The notes below the pieces were generated by a model that was not told the DNA's origin, searched no databases, and worked only from the letters and a program-made list of their open reading frames with translations. Below are positions 17,116 to 25,029 of a DNA stretch of 64,000 bases, piece after piece. How positions within the stretch are numbered: position 1 is the stretch's first letter; each line of letters opens with the position of its first letter. Made by a program: the position numbers and the translations under genes. The stretch is from Burkholderiales bacterium (lineage in GTDB: Bacteria > Pseudomonadota > Gammaproteobacteria > Burkholderiales > Usitatibacteraceae). Location of the stretch: contig JAHCAK010000021.1 of NCBI GenBank assembly GCA_019634955.1, positions 1-64,000 of the forward strand. Direction: 5' to 3'.

Positions 17116-17141
17116 GGGGGCATCGGAACCGGTTCCGATGG

Positions 17142-17744
17142 CTACCGGTACTTGATGGTGCAGCCGTAAGGCGCGTTGGAGGCATTCGAGACGGGCTTGC
17201 CGGCCTTCATCTCCTCCAGGGCGGCCACGACGAGGTTCTTCGCCGTCTTCACGTCCTCGACGTTGGCCGAGCGCTTGTCGTCGATGGCGCCGTTGTAGGC
17301 GACCTTGCCGCTGGGATCGATCACGTACATGTGCGGCGTGACCTTGGCGCCGTAGGCGAGGCCCACGCTGCCGGGCTCGTCCATCACGAAGCGCGTGGGC
17401 GCCGCCCCGAACTCGGCCAGCGCCTTGGTGAGCTGCGCGGGCGACTGGTAGTCCTGGTGGCCCGAGTTCGTCGAGTTGACGGTGAGCCAGACGACCTCCG
17501 TGCCGTACTTCTTCTGCAGCGCCTGCATGTTGCCGCTCTTGTAGTGCTTCTGCACGAAGGGGCAGCCGAAGTTGTGCCACTCCAGCACCACCGTCTTGCC
17601 CTTGAAGTCGGCGAGGCTCACGGGCTTGCCCGCGAGGTCGGTGGCGGTGAAGGCCGGCGCGGGCTGGCCGACGACGGCCGCGGCGAGCGCGGCCGTGGAG
17701 AACAGGGAAGCGACGGAAAGCGCGAGCAGGGAGGCTCTCTTCAT
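17142..17744 (-). CDS. Exported redoxin/AhpC-TSA-type thioredoxin-fold protein
   Basis: A 200-residue protein with a signal peptide (about 1-22, cut after ALA) and a thioredoxin-like fold: VGQPAPAFTATDLAGKPVSL, the active-site region WHNFGCPFVQKHY, and the cis-Pro region KVTPHMYVIDPSGKV. Only one cysteine sits at the usual CxxC position, so it resembles single-Cys redoxins; a second Cys near the C-terminus (YGCTIKY) could serve as partner. It lies 13 bp downstream of dsbD in the same operon, so it is probably a periplasmic client reduced by DsbD. Confidence 0.87.
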   Translation of the reverse strand: MKRASLLALSVASLFSTAALAAAVVGQPAPAFTATDLAGKPVSLADFKGKTVVLEWHNFGCPFVQKHYKSGNMQALQKKYGTEVVWLTVNSTNSGHQDYQSPAQLTKALAEFGAAPTRFVMDEPGSVGLAYGAKVTPHMYVIDPSGKVAYNGAIDDKRSANVEDVKTAKNLVVAALEEMKAGKPVSNASNAPYGCTIKYR

Positions 17745-17757
17745 GGGGTCTCCGGGA

Positions 17758-19899
17758 TCAGCGTTGGGTGAGGGTGGATGCGGCCGCCGGCCTGGCTGCG
17801 GGCAGCCTCGAGAGCTCGTCGAGGACGAGGGAAACGGTGAGCACCTCGGGCAGCAGCTTCGGCTGCGCTTGCCCCGGCGCGTAGAGGGCGTAGACGGGAA
17901 GGGCGTTGCGGCCCAGCTCGGCCAGCGCCGCCGTGATGCGCGGGTCGTGGTTGGTCCAGTCGGCCTTGAGCGCGACCACGCCGCGATCGGCCAGCGCGCG
18001 CGCGACCTCGTCGCGGTTCAGGGCGACGCGCTTGTTCACCTGGCAGGTCACGCACCACGCGGCGGTGAAGTCGACGAAGACGGGCGTGCCGGACGCGCGA
18101 AGCTCCGCGACACGCTCCGGCGACCACGGTTGCCAGGCGATCTCGCCTTCCTTCACGGCCGCCGCGCGCGCCTCGCCGGGCTTCGCATCCGGCCCGGGCC
18201 ACGCGAGCCAGAGCCCGGCCGCCGCGAAGAGCGCGGCGAAGACGAAGCGCAGCAGGCTCTCCGAACGCGCCCAGCGCCCGTAGATCCACGCCCCGATGCC
18301 CAGCACGAGCAGGCCCGCGAGCAGCGCCATCACCGCGTCGTTGCCCGCCTGCGCCCCCAGCACCCACGCGAGCCAGATGACGGTCGCGAAAAGCGGGAAG
18401 GCCATCACCTGCTTGAAGGTCTCCATCCACGGGCCGGGCTTCGGCAGGCGCTTGAGCGCCCCGGGGAAGAACGAGAGGGCGAGCACGGGAAGCGCCATGC
18501 CCACGCCCAGCATCGCGAACACCGCGAGCGACACCGGCGCCGGCTGCGCCAGCGTGAACCCCACGGCCGCGCCCATGAAGGGCGCCGTGCAGGGCGTGGC
18601 CACCACGGTCGCGAGCACGCCGGCGAGGAAGGCGTCCGCGTAGCGGCCCTGCGCCGAAAGGCTGGAGGTCATCGACTGCGCGAAGCCGCCCCACTCGAAG
18701 ACGCCGAAGAGGTTGAGCGCCATGAGGAAGAAGAGGGCGGCCAGCAGGGTGACGAAGGCCGGCGACTGCAGCTGGAAGCCCCAGCCGAGCTGCGCCCCGC
18801 CCGCGCGCAGCGCGAGGAGCAGCCCCGCCAGCACGAGGAAGGAGACGAGCACGCCCACCGAGAACACCGCGCCCTGCATCCACAGCGCGCGCGAATCGCC
18901 GTGCGCGTGGCGCACGAAGCCCATCACCTTGATGCCGAGCACGGGGAACACGCACGGCATGAGATTCAGGAGCAGCCCGCCCGCGAAGGCGAAGGCGAGC
19001 GCCACGAGGAGGCTTCCGCCCGCTTCGCCCGCCGGGACGCCGACGGGGGCCGCCGGCGCGGGTAGCGAGGCCACCACGGGCATCGCGATCTCCACGGCCT
19101 TCCTGCCCGCGTGGCCAGGCCACGCGCTCTCGGCGACCAGCAGCCCCGCGACCTCCTTCACGTCCGTGGGCACCGGCTCCATGAGCTTCACCTCGAGCCG
19201 GACGCCGGCGCCGTCGCGCACGAGCGCCTGCGGGGCGGGGTGGTCCACGAAGTTCTCGCGGAAGGGGAAGAACATCACCCTGGCCGGCGCGACCGCGCCC
19301 GCGGGCGGCACCACGCGCAGCGTGAGCTTCGCGCCGGCAAGGGTGGATTCCGCCGTCCAGCCCGCGACCGCCACCGGAAGCTGCGCGCGCGCCTTGGCGA
19401 AGAGCGCGGCGTTGCCGGAGGCTGCCGGCGGCGAGCCGCCTTCCACGGCGAAGGGCAGCGTGAGCGTCGCCTTCTCGGGGATGCAGATGTCCTTGCAGAC
19501 GAGCCAGTCCGCGTCGGCCTTGATCGCCACCGGGCCGGGCTTCGCGTCCGCGGGCGGCGTGAGCTCGACGAGCAGCATCGCCTCGCCGGAGTAGCCGTAG
19601 TTCATGAGCGGCCCGACGCGCTGCGCCTCGGGGTAGGGCCACTGGATGGGGCCGGCCTGCCAGCCCTCGGGCAGCGTCCACCGGATCTTCGTGGGCAGGC
19701 CGGAATCGCCGGGGTTGCGCCAGTAGGTGTGCCAGTCCTTGTCCATGCGCAGGCGCAGGCCCACGGTGGCCGGCTTGCCGGGGACGGCGGCGGCCGCTTC
19801 GGCGAGCAGCTCGGCCTCGACATGCTCCGTGCGCACGGGCGCCGCCTGGGCGGCGAGGGCGAGGAGGAGGGAGGCGGCGGCGAGGAGGGGGCGGGCCAT
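17758..19899 (-). CDS. dsbD: DsbD-type protein-disulfide reductase
   Basis: A 713-residue inner-membrane protein that carries electrons from cytoplasmic thioredoxin to periplasmic thiol proteins. Domains in order: signal peptide (1-19); a periplasmic N-terminal domain of the longer DsbC/ScsB-like type with a Cys pair (LVCKDICIPEKATL); a transmembrane CcdA-like core with the redox cysteines in LMPCVFPVLGIK and TPCTAPFMG; and a C-terminal thioredoxin domain with active site AAWCVTCQVNK. It is longer than enterobacterial DsbD (about 565) because of the N-terminal domain. Start ATG 19899. It is divergent from the methyltransferase at 19999. Confidence 0.93.
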   Translation of the reverse strand: MARPLLAAASLLLALAAQAAPVRTEHVEAELLAEAAAAVPGKPATVGLRLRMDKDWHTYWRNPGDSGLPTKIRWTLPEGWQAGPIQWPYPEAQRVGPLMNYGYSGEAMLLVELTPPADAKPGPVAIKADADWLVCKDICIPEKATLTLPFAVEGGSPPAASGNAALFAKARAQLPVAVAGWTAESTLAGAKLTLRVVPPAGAVAPARVMFFPFRENFVDHPAPQALVRDGAGVRLEVKLMEPVPTDVKEVAGLLVAESAWPGHAGRKAVEIAMPVVASLPAPAAPVGVPAGEAGGSLLVALAFAFAGGLLLNLMPCVFPVLGIKVMGFVRHAHGDSRALWMQGAVFSVGVLVSFLVLAGLLLALRAGGAQLGWGFQLQSPAFVTLLAALFFLMALNLFGVFEWGGFAQSMTSSLSAQGRYADAFLAGVLATVVATPCTAPFMGAAVGFTLAQPAPVSLAVFAMLGVGMALPVLALSFFPGALKRLPKPGPWMETFKQVMAFPLFATVIWLAWVLGAQAGNDAVMALLAGLLVLGIGAWIYGRWARSESLLRFVFAALFAAAGLWLAWPGPDAKPGEARAAAVKEGEIAWQPWSPERVAELRASGTPVFVDFTAAWCVTCQVNKRVALNRDEVARALADRGVVALKADWTNHDPRITAALAELGRNALPVYALYAPGQAQPKLLPEVLTVSLVLDELSRLPAARPAAASTLTQR

Positions 19900-19998
19900 C
19901 ACGGTAGAATCTCGGCAAACCAACGCATAGAGCGGCTCCGGGGAGGGAAGTTCCTCCTGGCGGGGCCACCATTCTACGGTGTCCCCCACCGCGACCCC

Positions 19999-21210
19999 AT
20001 GGCCACCCTCACCCGCAAGCGCGGCGTAACCCCCGCCCCGGCCGTCCCGGTGGCGCGCAAGGAGCCTTCCGCCGTCCTCTTCTACGCCACCTGCCCGCGG
20101 GGCCTCGCGGGGGCTCTCGCCGGGGAGCTGGCGGCGCTGGGCGCCACCGCCGTGAAGGCGGGCGAGGCGGGGGTCGATTTCGAGGGCCCGTTCGAGCTCG
20201 CCTACGCCGCGAACCTCGAGTCGCGGCTCGCCACGCGCATCCTCGTGCGGCTGGCCAAGTTCGACTACCGCAACGAGTCCGACATCTACGAGGGCGCGAA
20301 GCGCGTGCGCTGGCACGCGCACTTCGGCCTGGACCGCACCTTCAAGGTCGAGACCAACGCCGTGAAGGCGCCGGTGAAGAGCCTGGACTTCATCACGCTC
20401 AAGGTGAAGGACGCCATCGCAGACGCGTTCCGCGAGGCGCTGGGCAAGCGCCCGGACGTGGCGCCGCGCTCGCCCGACGTGCGCGTGCACGTCTTCCTCG
20501 ACGCGAAGTGGTGCACGCTCTACCTCGACACCAGCGGCGAGCCGCTCTTCAAGCGCGGCCGGCGCGAACAGGTGGGCGAGGCGCCGCTCAAGAAGAACCT
20601 CGCCGCGGGGCTCATCCGGCTCTCCGGATGGAATCCCGGCGAGCCCTTCATCGACCCCATGTGCGGCGCGGGCACGATCCTCGTGGAGGCGGCCGAGATG
20701 GCGCTGGGCCTCGCGCCCGGGCGCGACCGCGCCTTCGGCTTCGAGAAGCTCACGCGCTTCGACGCCGCGGCGTGGGCGAAGGTGAAGGCCGCGAGCGCCG
20801 CGCGCGCGCAGCCCGCCGCGCCGCGGCAGATCCACGGCTCCGACCTCTACGGCCGCACGCTGGACGCCGCGCGGGCCAACCTGCGCGACATGGGGCTCGA
20901 GGGCGTGGTATCGCTCAAGCAGGCCAACCTCCTCGAGCTGTCGGCGCCGGCCGCCTCGGGGACCCTCGTCACCAACCCCCCGTACGGCGTGCGCCTGGGC
21001 GAGAAGGAGGAGCTCGCGAAGTTCTATCCCGAGCTGGGCCACCTCCTCAAGCAGCGCTTCGCCGGCTGGACCGCCTACATCTTCTCCGGCGACCCCGAGC
21101 TGCCGAAGCTCATCCGCCTTTCCGCCACGAAGCGCACGGTGCTCTACAACGGCGCCATCGAATGCCGCCTCTACGAGTACCGGATGGTCGCGGGCGGCAA
21201 TCGACCCTGA
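19999..21210 (+). CDS. THUMP-domain class I SAM-dependent rRNA methyltransferase (RlmL-like)
   Basis: A 403-residue protein: a THUMP RNA-binding domain (about 30-190, containing LFYATCPRGLAGALAGELAAL) and a methyltransferase domain with FIDPMCGAGTILVEAAEMALG, SDLYGRTLDAARANL and the NPPYG catalytic motif. This is the arrangement of the N-terminal half of RlmKL/YcbY, which methylates guanosine 2445 of 23S rRNA at N2. The C-terminal RlmK half is absent, as in many non-enteric bacteria. Start ATG 19999; the longer open frame upstream is antisense to dsbD and discarded. Confidence 0.92.
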   Translation: MATLTRKRGVTPAPAVPVARKEPSAVLFYATCPRGLAGALAGELAALGATAVKAGEAGVDFEGPFELAYAANLESRLATRILVRLAKFDYRNESDIYEGAKRVRWHAHFGLDRTFKVETNAVKAPVKSLDFITLKVKDAIADAFREALGKRPDVAPRSPDVRVHVFLDAKWCTLYLDTSGEPLFKRGRREQVGEAPLKKNLAAGLIRLSGWNPGEPFIDPMCGAGTILVEAAEMALGLAPGRDRAFGFEKLTRFDAAAWAKVKAASAARAQPAAPRQIHGSDLYGRTLDAARANLRDMGLEGVVSLKQANLLELSAPAASGTLVTNPPYGVRLGEKEELAKFYPELGHLLKQRFAGWTAYIFSGDPELPKLIRLSATKRTVLYNGAIECRLYEYRMVAGGNRP

Positions 21211-21974
21211 GCGCGCTCACCTTTCTCAAGCTGGCGCTCGTTCCTTTCGCGGTGTGGCTCGCGAGCCTCGCGGCGCGCCGGTGGGGGCACGCCGTGTCGG
21301 GGTACCTCGGCGGCTTCCCGATGATCGGCGGGCCGATCACGCTCTACCTCGCGATCGACCACGGCGCGGAGTTCGCGGCGCGATCGGCGCTGGTGACGAT
21401 GGCCGCCATCGCGGGGCAGGCGGCGCACATGCTCGCGTTCTCGTACGCGGGGCGGGCGCGGGGCGCGGTGGCGGGGCTCGCGGCCGGGTGGATCGCCTTT
21501 GCGCTCGTCTCCTCCGGCGTGGGCGCGCTGCCCCTCGTGCCGCTGGGCGCGCTCGCGATCGCCGTGGCGGGCCTCGCGGCGATGGCGAGGTTCCTGCCGC
21601 ACCCGCGCGGCGCGCCCACGCTTCCCGCCATCCCGCCCGCGGAACTGTGGCTGCGGCTCGCGGCTGCCTTCGGGCTCGCCGCGGCGATCCTCTTCGGCGC
21701 GGCGACGCTCGGCCCCACGGTGAGCGGGATCCTGCTCTCGCTGCCGGTCACGGGCTCGATCATGCCGCCCTTCACGCTGGCCCTCTACGGCCCGGACGCG
21801 CTCGCGCGCCTGCAGCGCGGCTTCATCACCGGGCTCACGGGCTTCACCGCGTTCTTCCTCGTCGTGAGCGCGACCGTCGTGCCGCTGGGCATCGTGGCCT
21901 CGTTCACCGCCGCGACGGTGGCGGCGGTGACGGCGGTGGCGGCGTACTCCGCGTGGCGCCGCGCGCGCCCCTGA
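21207..21974 (+). CDS. Hypothetical multi-pass membrane protein
   Basis: About 255 residues with eight or so hydrophobic helices (TFLKLALVPFAVWLASLA, GGFPMIGGPITLYLAIDHG, VSGILLSLPVTGSIMPPFTLA). No ATG, GTG or TTG lies ahead of the first helix. CTG 21207 overlaps the methyltransferase stop (CTGA) and would give the full first helix; the next conventional starts are GTG 21252 and ATG 21320. The conserved-looking FPMIGGPI and LPVTGSIMPPF elements suggest a two-fold repeat. I do not recognise the family. It is probably co-transcribed with the methyltransferase. Confidence 0.75.
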   Translation: MSALTFLKLALVPFAVWLASLAARRWGHAVSGYLGGFPMIGGPITLYLAIDHGAEFAARSALVTMAAIAGQAAHMLAFSYAGRARGAVAGLAAGWIAFALVSSGVGALPLVPLGALAIAVAGLAAMARFLPHPRGAPTLPAIPPAELWLRLAAAFGLAAAILFGAATLGPTVSGILLSLPVTGSIMPPFTLALYGPDALARLQRGFITGLTGFTAFFLVVSATVVPLGIVASFTAATVAAVTAVAAYSAWRRARP

Positions 21975-21981
21975 CCCCCTG

Positions 21982-22022
21982 CTGATCTGCCTCAACAGTT
22001 TTTCCGGGGCCGGGGTTAGCCT
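21982..22022 (+). promoter_or_regulatory. FNR-type promoter upstream of ubiT
   Basis: CTGATCTGCCTCAA (21982-21995) matches 8 of 10 bases of the FNR consensus TTGAT-N4-ATCAA. A TAGCCT hexamer follows at 22017-22022 after exactly 21 bp. The predicted start near 22029 leaves almost no leader before ATG 22032, so either the mRNA is nearly leaderless or ATG 22047 is used. The same spacing is found before ubiU, norZ and nuoA. Confidence 0.6.
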
Positions 22023-22031
22023 GAATCTTCC

Positions 22032-22523
22032 ATGAACGCTCCCATCATGCCGCCGCACGGCGTGAGGAGGCGCGCGGCGCTGCCGCGGCCGATCCGAGCG
22101 CTGGTGAGGAAGCTGCCGCGCGTGCCCTCGTCGGCCGTCGTGGCGGCGGTGCTCAACCTGATGGTGCGGCGGCGCCTGCCCTTGAAGGTGTTCGAACGCC
22201 TCGGCGACCGGCCTTTCTCCATCGAGGTGCGCGGCCCCGACCTCGTGATGTTCTTCCGCTACGCCGGCCGGCGCTTCGTGCCCGTGCCCGCCGTGGGCGA
22301 GGCGGCGCTTCGCTTCCGGGTGAACGCCTCCGACTTCGCCACGCTCGCCGAACCCGTGGACGCGCCCGGCGACCGCTGCTTCCTGCACGACCTCGTCGTG
22401 GTGGGCGAGCCCGACATCGCCGGCGAGATCCACGAGGCACTGGCGGGGATCGACGTGGTGCGCACGCGGCGCATCCTGCGGCGCGCGGTGCGCATGGCCG
22501 AGCGCGAGGTGGCGCGCGCCTAG
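22032..22523 (+). CDS. ubiT: SCP2-domain ubiquinone biosynthesis accessory factor UbiT (first copy)
   Basis: A 163-residue protein with an SCP2 lipid-binding fold: a basic N-terminus, RKLPRVPSSAVVAAVLNLMVRRRLP, FRYAGRRFVPVP and a C-terminal IDVVRTRRILRRAV helix. UbiT (YhbT) binds prenylated quinone intermediates and is needed, with UbiU and UbiV, for oxygen-independent ubiquinone synthesis. It is followed by its own 97-bp gap and a second FNR-type promoter before ubiU. A paralogous SCP2 gene lies at 24559, so which copy does the UbiT job is open. Confidence 0.85.
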   Translation: MNAPIMPPHGVRRRAALPRPIRALVRKLPRVPSSAVVAAVLNLMVRRRLPLKVFERLGDRPFSIEVRGPDLVMFFRYAGRRFVPVPAVGEAALRFRVNASDFATLAEPVDAPGDRCFLHDLVVVGEPDIAGEIHEALAGIDVVRTRRILRRAVRMAEREVARA

Positions 22524-22552
22524 GGCCGGCGGCGACCTTATTTCCGGATTTC

Positions 22553-22593
22553 CTGATCCAGGACAAGGAAACGCGGCGGCCGCGGGCTAGCCT
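22553..22593 (+). promoter_or_regulatory. FNR-type promoter upstream of ubiU
   Basis: CTGATCCAGGACAA (22553-22566; 7 of 10 consensus bases) is followed after exactly 21 bp by TAGCCT (22588-22593), the same hexamer and spacing as the ubiT promoter. Predicted transcription starts near 22600, 20 bp before ATG 22621. The box alone is weak; the shared layout is the support. Confidence 0.5.
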
Positions 22594-22620
22594 GTCGGGT
22601 TTGGCTCGACCGACCCCGAC

Positions 22621-23649
22621 ATGAACGCCCTCCCGCAACCCGCCCCCCGCGCCATGAAGCTCGTGTGCCCCGCGGGCACGCCCCCGGCGCTCAAGCTCGC
22701 CGTGGACAACGGCGCCGACGACGTCTACCTCGGCTTCAAGGACGAGACGAACGCGCGCAACTTCGCCGGCCTCAACTTCGACGACAAGTCGATCCGCGAG
22801 GGCATCGGCTACGCGCACCGCAAGGGCGCGCAGGTGCTGGTCGCCCTCAACACCTACCCGCAGCCCGGCACCTGGCGCAAGTGGCAGGCGGCCGTGGACC
22901 GCGCGGCCGATCTCGGCGTGGACGCCGTGATCGTGGCCGACGCGGGGTTGCTCGCGTACGCGGCGAAGGCGCACCCGCAGCTGCGCCTGCACCTCTCCGT
23001 GCAGGGCTCGGCCACGAGCCACGAGGCCATCACCTTCTACCACGAGCATTTCGGCATCCGGCGCGCGGTGCTGCCGCGCGTGCTTTCGGTCGAGCAGGCC
23101 GAGAAGGTGATCGCGAGGACGCCCGTGGAGATCGAGGTCTTCGGCTTCGGCAGCCTCTCCATCATGGTCGAGGGGCGCTGCGCGCTCTCCTCCTACGCCA
23201 CGGGGGAATCGCCCAACACGCACGGCGGGTGCTCGCCCGCCAAGGCGATCCGCTGGCAGCAGTCGCCGCGCGGGCTCGAATCGCGCCTGGGCGGCGTGCT
23301 CATCGACCGCTTCGGCGAGGAGGACCACCCGGGCTACCCCACGCTCTGCCGCGGCCGCTTCGTCGTGAACGGCGACACCTACTACCCGTTCGAGGAGCCC
23401 ACGAGCCTCAACACGCTGGAGCTGCTGCCGCGCCTGCAGGCGATGGGGGTGGCGGCCATCAAGATCGAGGGGCGGCAGCGCAGCCCCGTGTACGTGGAGA
23501 CGGTGACGCGCGTCTGGCGCGAGGCGCTGGACGACTGCGCGCGCGACCGCGAGCGCTTCCGCGTGAAGCCGGCGTGGCAGGCCGCGCTCGCCGGCATCTC
23601 CGAAGGGCACCAGTGCACGCTGGGCGCCTACCACCGCCCCTGGAAGTGA
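22621..23649 (+). CDS. ubiU: UbiU, U32-family anaerobic ubiquinone hydroxylation factor
   Basis: A 342-residue U32 peptidase-family protein; with UbiV it performs O2-independent hydroxylation of ubiquinone precursors using prephenate as oxygen donor. Signatures: [20 protein letters not shown] at the N-terminus, [25 protein letters not shown] and TLCRGRF. Escherichia coli UbiU holds a [4Fe-4S] cluster with four cysteines. Here Cys187, Cys204 and Cys243 match the last three with identical spacing (17 and 39). The position of the first ligand, seven residues before Cys187, is Ser180 (codon TCC at 23158-23160). The rest of the protein is intact. Confidence 0.92.
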   Translation: MNALPQPAPRAMKLVCPAGTPPALKLAVDNGADDVYLGFKDETNARNFAGLNFDDKSIREGIGYAHRKGAQVLVALNTYPQPGTWRKWQAAVDRAADLGVDAVIVADAGLLAYAAKAHPQLRLHLSVQGSATSHEAITFYHEHFGIRRAVLPRVLSVEQAEKVIARTPVEIEVFGFGSLSIMVEGRCALSSYATGESPNTHGGCSPAKAIRWQQSPRGLESRLGGVLIDRFGEEDHPGYPTLCRGRFVVNGDTYYPFEEPTSLNTLELLPRLQAMGVAAIKIEGRQRSPVYVETVTRVWREALDDCARDRERFRVKPAWQAALAGISEGHQCTLGAYHRPWK

Positions 23650-23659
23650 GGCCCCGGAC

Positions 23660-24562
23660 ATGAAGCTCTCCCTCGGACCGCTGCTCTACTACTGGCCGCG
23701 CGAGGCCGTGCTCGCCTTCTACCGCGAGGCGGCCGCCTGGCCCGTCGACACCGTCTACCTCGGCGAGACGGTGTGCTCGCGCCGCCGCGAGCTCAAGCTC
23801 GCCGACTGGCTCGCCATCGGGGAAGCGCTCGCCGCCGCGGGCAAGGAAGTCGTCCTCTCCACCTACGAGCTGATCGAGAGCGACGCGGACCTGCGCACCA
23901 TGCACGCGGTCGCGGGCAACGGCGCCTTCCGCGTGGAGGCGAACGACATGGCCGCCGCCCGCGCGCTCTCCGGCAAGGGGCCGTTCGTCGCCGGGCCCTT
24001 CCTCAACGTCTACAACGCCGGGACGCTCGCGCTGCTCGCGGAGCTGGGCGCCACGCGCTGGGTGGCCCCCGTGGAACTCTCGCGCGAGGGCATCTCCGCC
24101 GTCGTCGCCGAGGCGCCCGCCGGCATGGAGACCGAGATCTTCGCCTACGGGCGCCTGCCGCTCGCGGTCTCGGCGCGCTGCTTCACGGCGCGCTACAACA
24201 ACCTCACCAAGGACCACTGCGAATTCCGCTGCATCGAGCACCCCGACGGGCTCGCGCTCGACACGCAGGACGGCCAGCACTTCCTCGTGCTGAACGGCGT
24301 GCAGACGCAGTCGGCCAGCGTGCAGAGCCTCGTCTCCGAGCTGGGGCCGGCGCGCGCGGCCGGCGCGAACGTGCTGCGCCTCTCGCCGCAGTCGCGGCGC
24401 ATGGGCGATGTGGTGGCGGTATTCCGCGAGGCGCTCGATGGCACGCTAGCACCCCGCGACGCCGCCGCGCGCCTCGCGCCACTCATGCCGGCCGACCCCT
24501 GCGACGGCTACTGGCACGGCCAGCCCGGCATCCTCAACCTCGCCAAGGAGGTCGCCGCATGA
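23660..24562 (+). CDS. ubiV: UbiV, U32-family partner of UbiU
   Basis: A 300-residue U32-family protein starting [15 protein letters not shown]. All four cluster cysteines are present (39, 174, 187, 191), with the 13- and 4-residue spacings known for UbiV. It forms a heterodimer with UbiU for anaerobic ring hydroxylation. It starts 10 bp after ubiU and its stop overlaps the start of the second SCP2 gene (ATGA at 24559-24562), so ubiU, ubiV and that gene form one transcription unit. Confidence 0.93.
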   Translation: MKLSLGPLLYYWPREAVLAFYREAAAWPVDTVYLGETVCSRRRELKLADWLAIGEALAAAGKEVVLSTYELIESDADLRTMHAVAGNGAFRVEANDMAAARALSGKGPFVAGPFLNVYNAGTLALLAELGATRWVAPVELSREGISAVVAEAPAGMETEIFAYGRLPLAVSARCFTARYNNLTKDHCEFRCIEHPDGLALDTQDGQHFLVLNGVQTQSASVQSLVSELGPARAAGANVLRLSPQSRRMGDVVAVFREALDGTLAPRDAAARLAPLMPADPCDGYWHGQPGILNLAKEVAA

Positions 24563-25023
24563 AGTCCTCGATCCCCGTCCGCAAGCTCCCCGCGCCGGTG
24601 GGCGCGATCGGCCGGCGCCTGCCGCGCCTGCCCGCCTCGATCGCCTTCGCCACGGGGTTGAACCTCACGCTGCGGCGCAAGTTCCCGGCCGACGTGCTCG
24701 ACCGCCTCGAGGGCCACACCTTCGTGATCGTGGTCGAGGACGCGGGGATGGAGCTGCGCTTCCGCGTGCGAAACCGCCGCTTCGTGCCGGTGGCGCGCGC
24801 GACCGAGCCCGTGCTGCGCTTCCGCGCCGTGGCCTGGGACTACGCCTCGCTCGCCGCGCGCGAGGCCGACCCCGACACGCTCTTCTTCAACCGCCGCCTC
24901 GTGGTGGAGGGCGACACCGAGATCGCGCTGCTGGTGAAGAACACGCTCGACACGATCGACATCCCCCGCACGCGCGGCATCCTCAAGCGCGCGATGCGCG
25001 TGGCGGGCCCGGCGCGCGGGTAA
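24559..25023 (+). CDS. Second SCP2-domain protein, UbiT-like
   Basis: A 154-residue SCP2 protein that repeats the plan of the ubiT product: a basic start, [37 protein letters not shown] and the C-terminal [15 protein letters not shown] helix. The four-base overlap with ubiV ties its translation to UbiV. Two SCP2 genes flanking ubiUV is not the usual arrangement; the second may be the real UbiT partner of UbiUV, or each may bind different intermediates. Confidence 0.85.
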   Translation: MKSSIPVRKLPAPVGAIGRRLPRLPASIAFATGLNLTLRRKFPADVLDRLEGHTFVIVVEDAGMELRFRVRNRRFVPVARATEPVLRFRAVAWDYASLAAREADPDTLFFNRRLVVEGDTEIALLVKNTLDTIDIPRTRGILKRAMRVAGPARG

Positions 25024-25029
25024 GGGCCC

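Noticed and set aside
17121-17140. 20-bp perfect palindrome as a regulator operator
   Set aside because: It lies between the thioredoxin gene stop and its terminator, a position that fits a 3' hairpin better than an operator.
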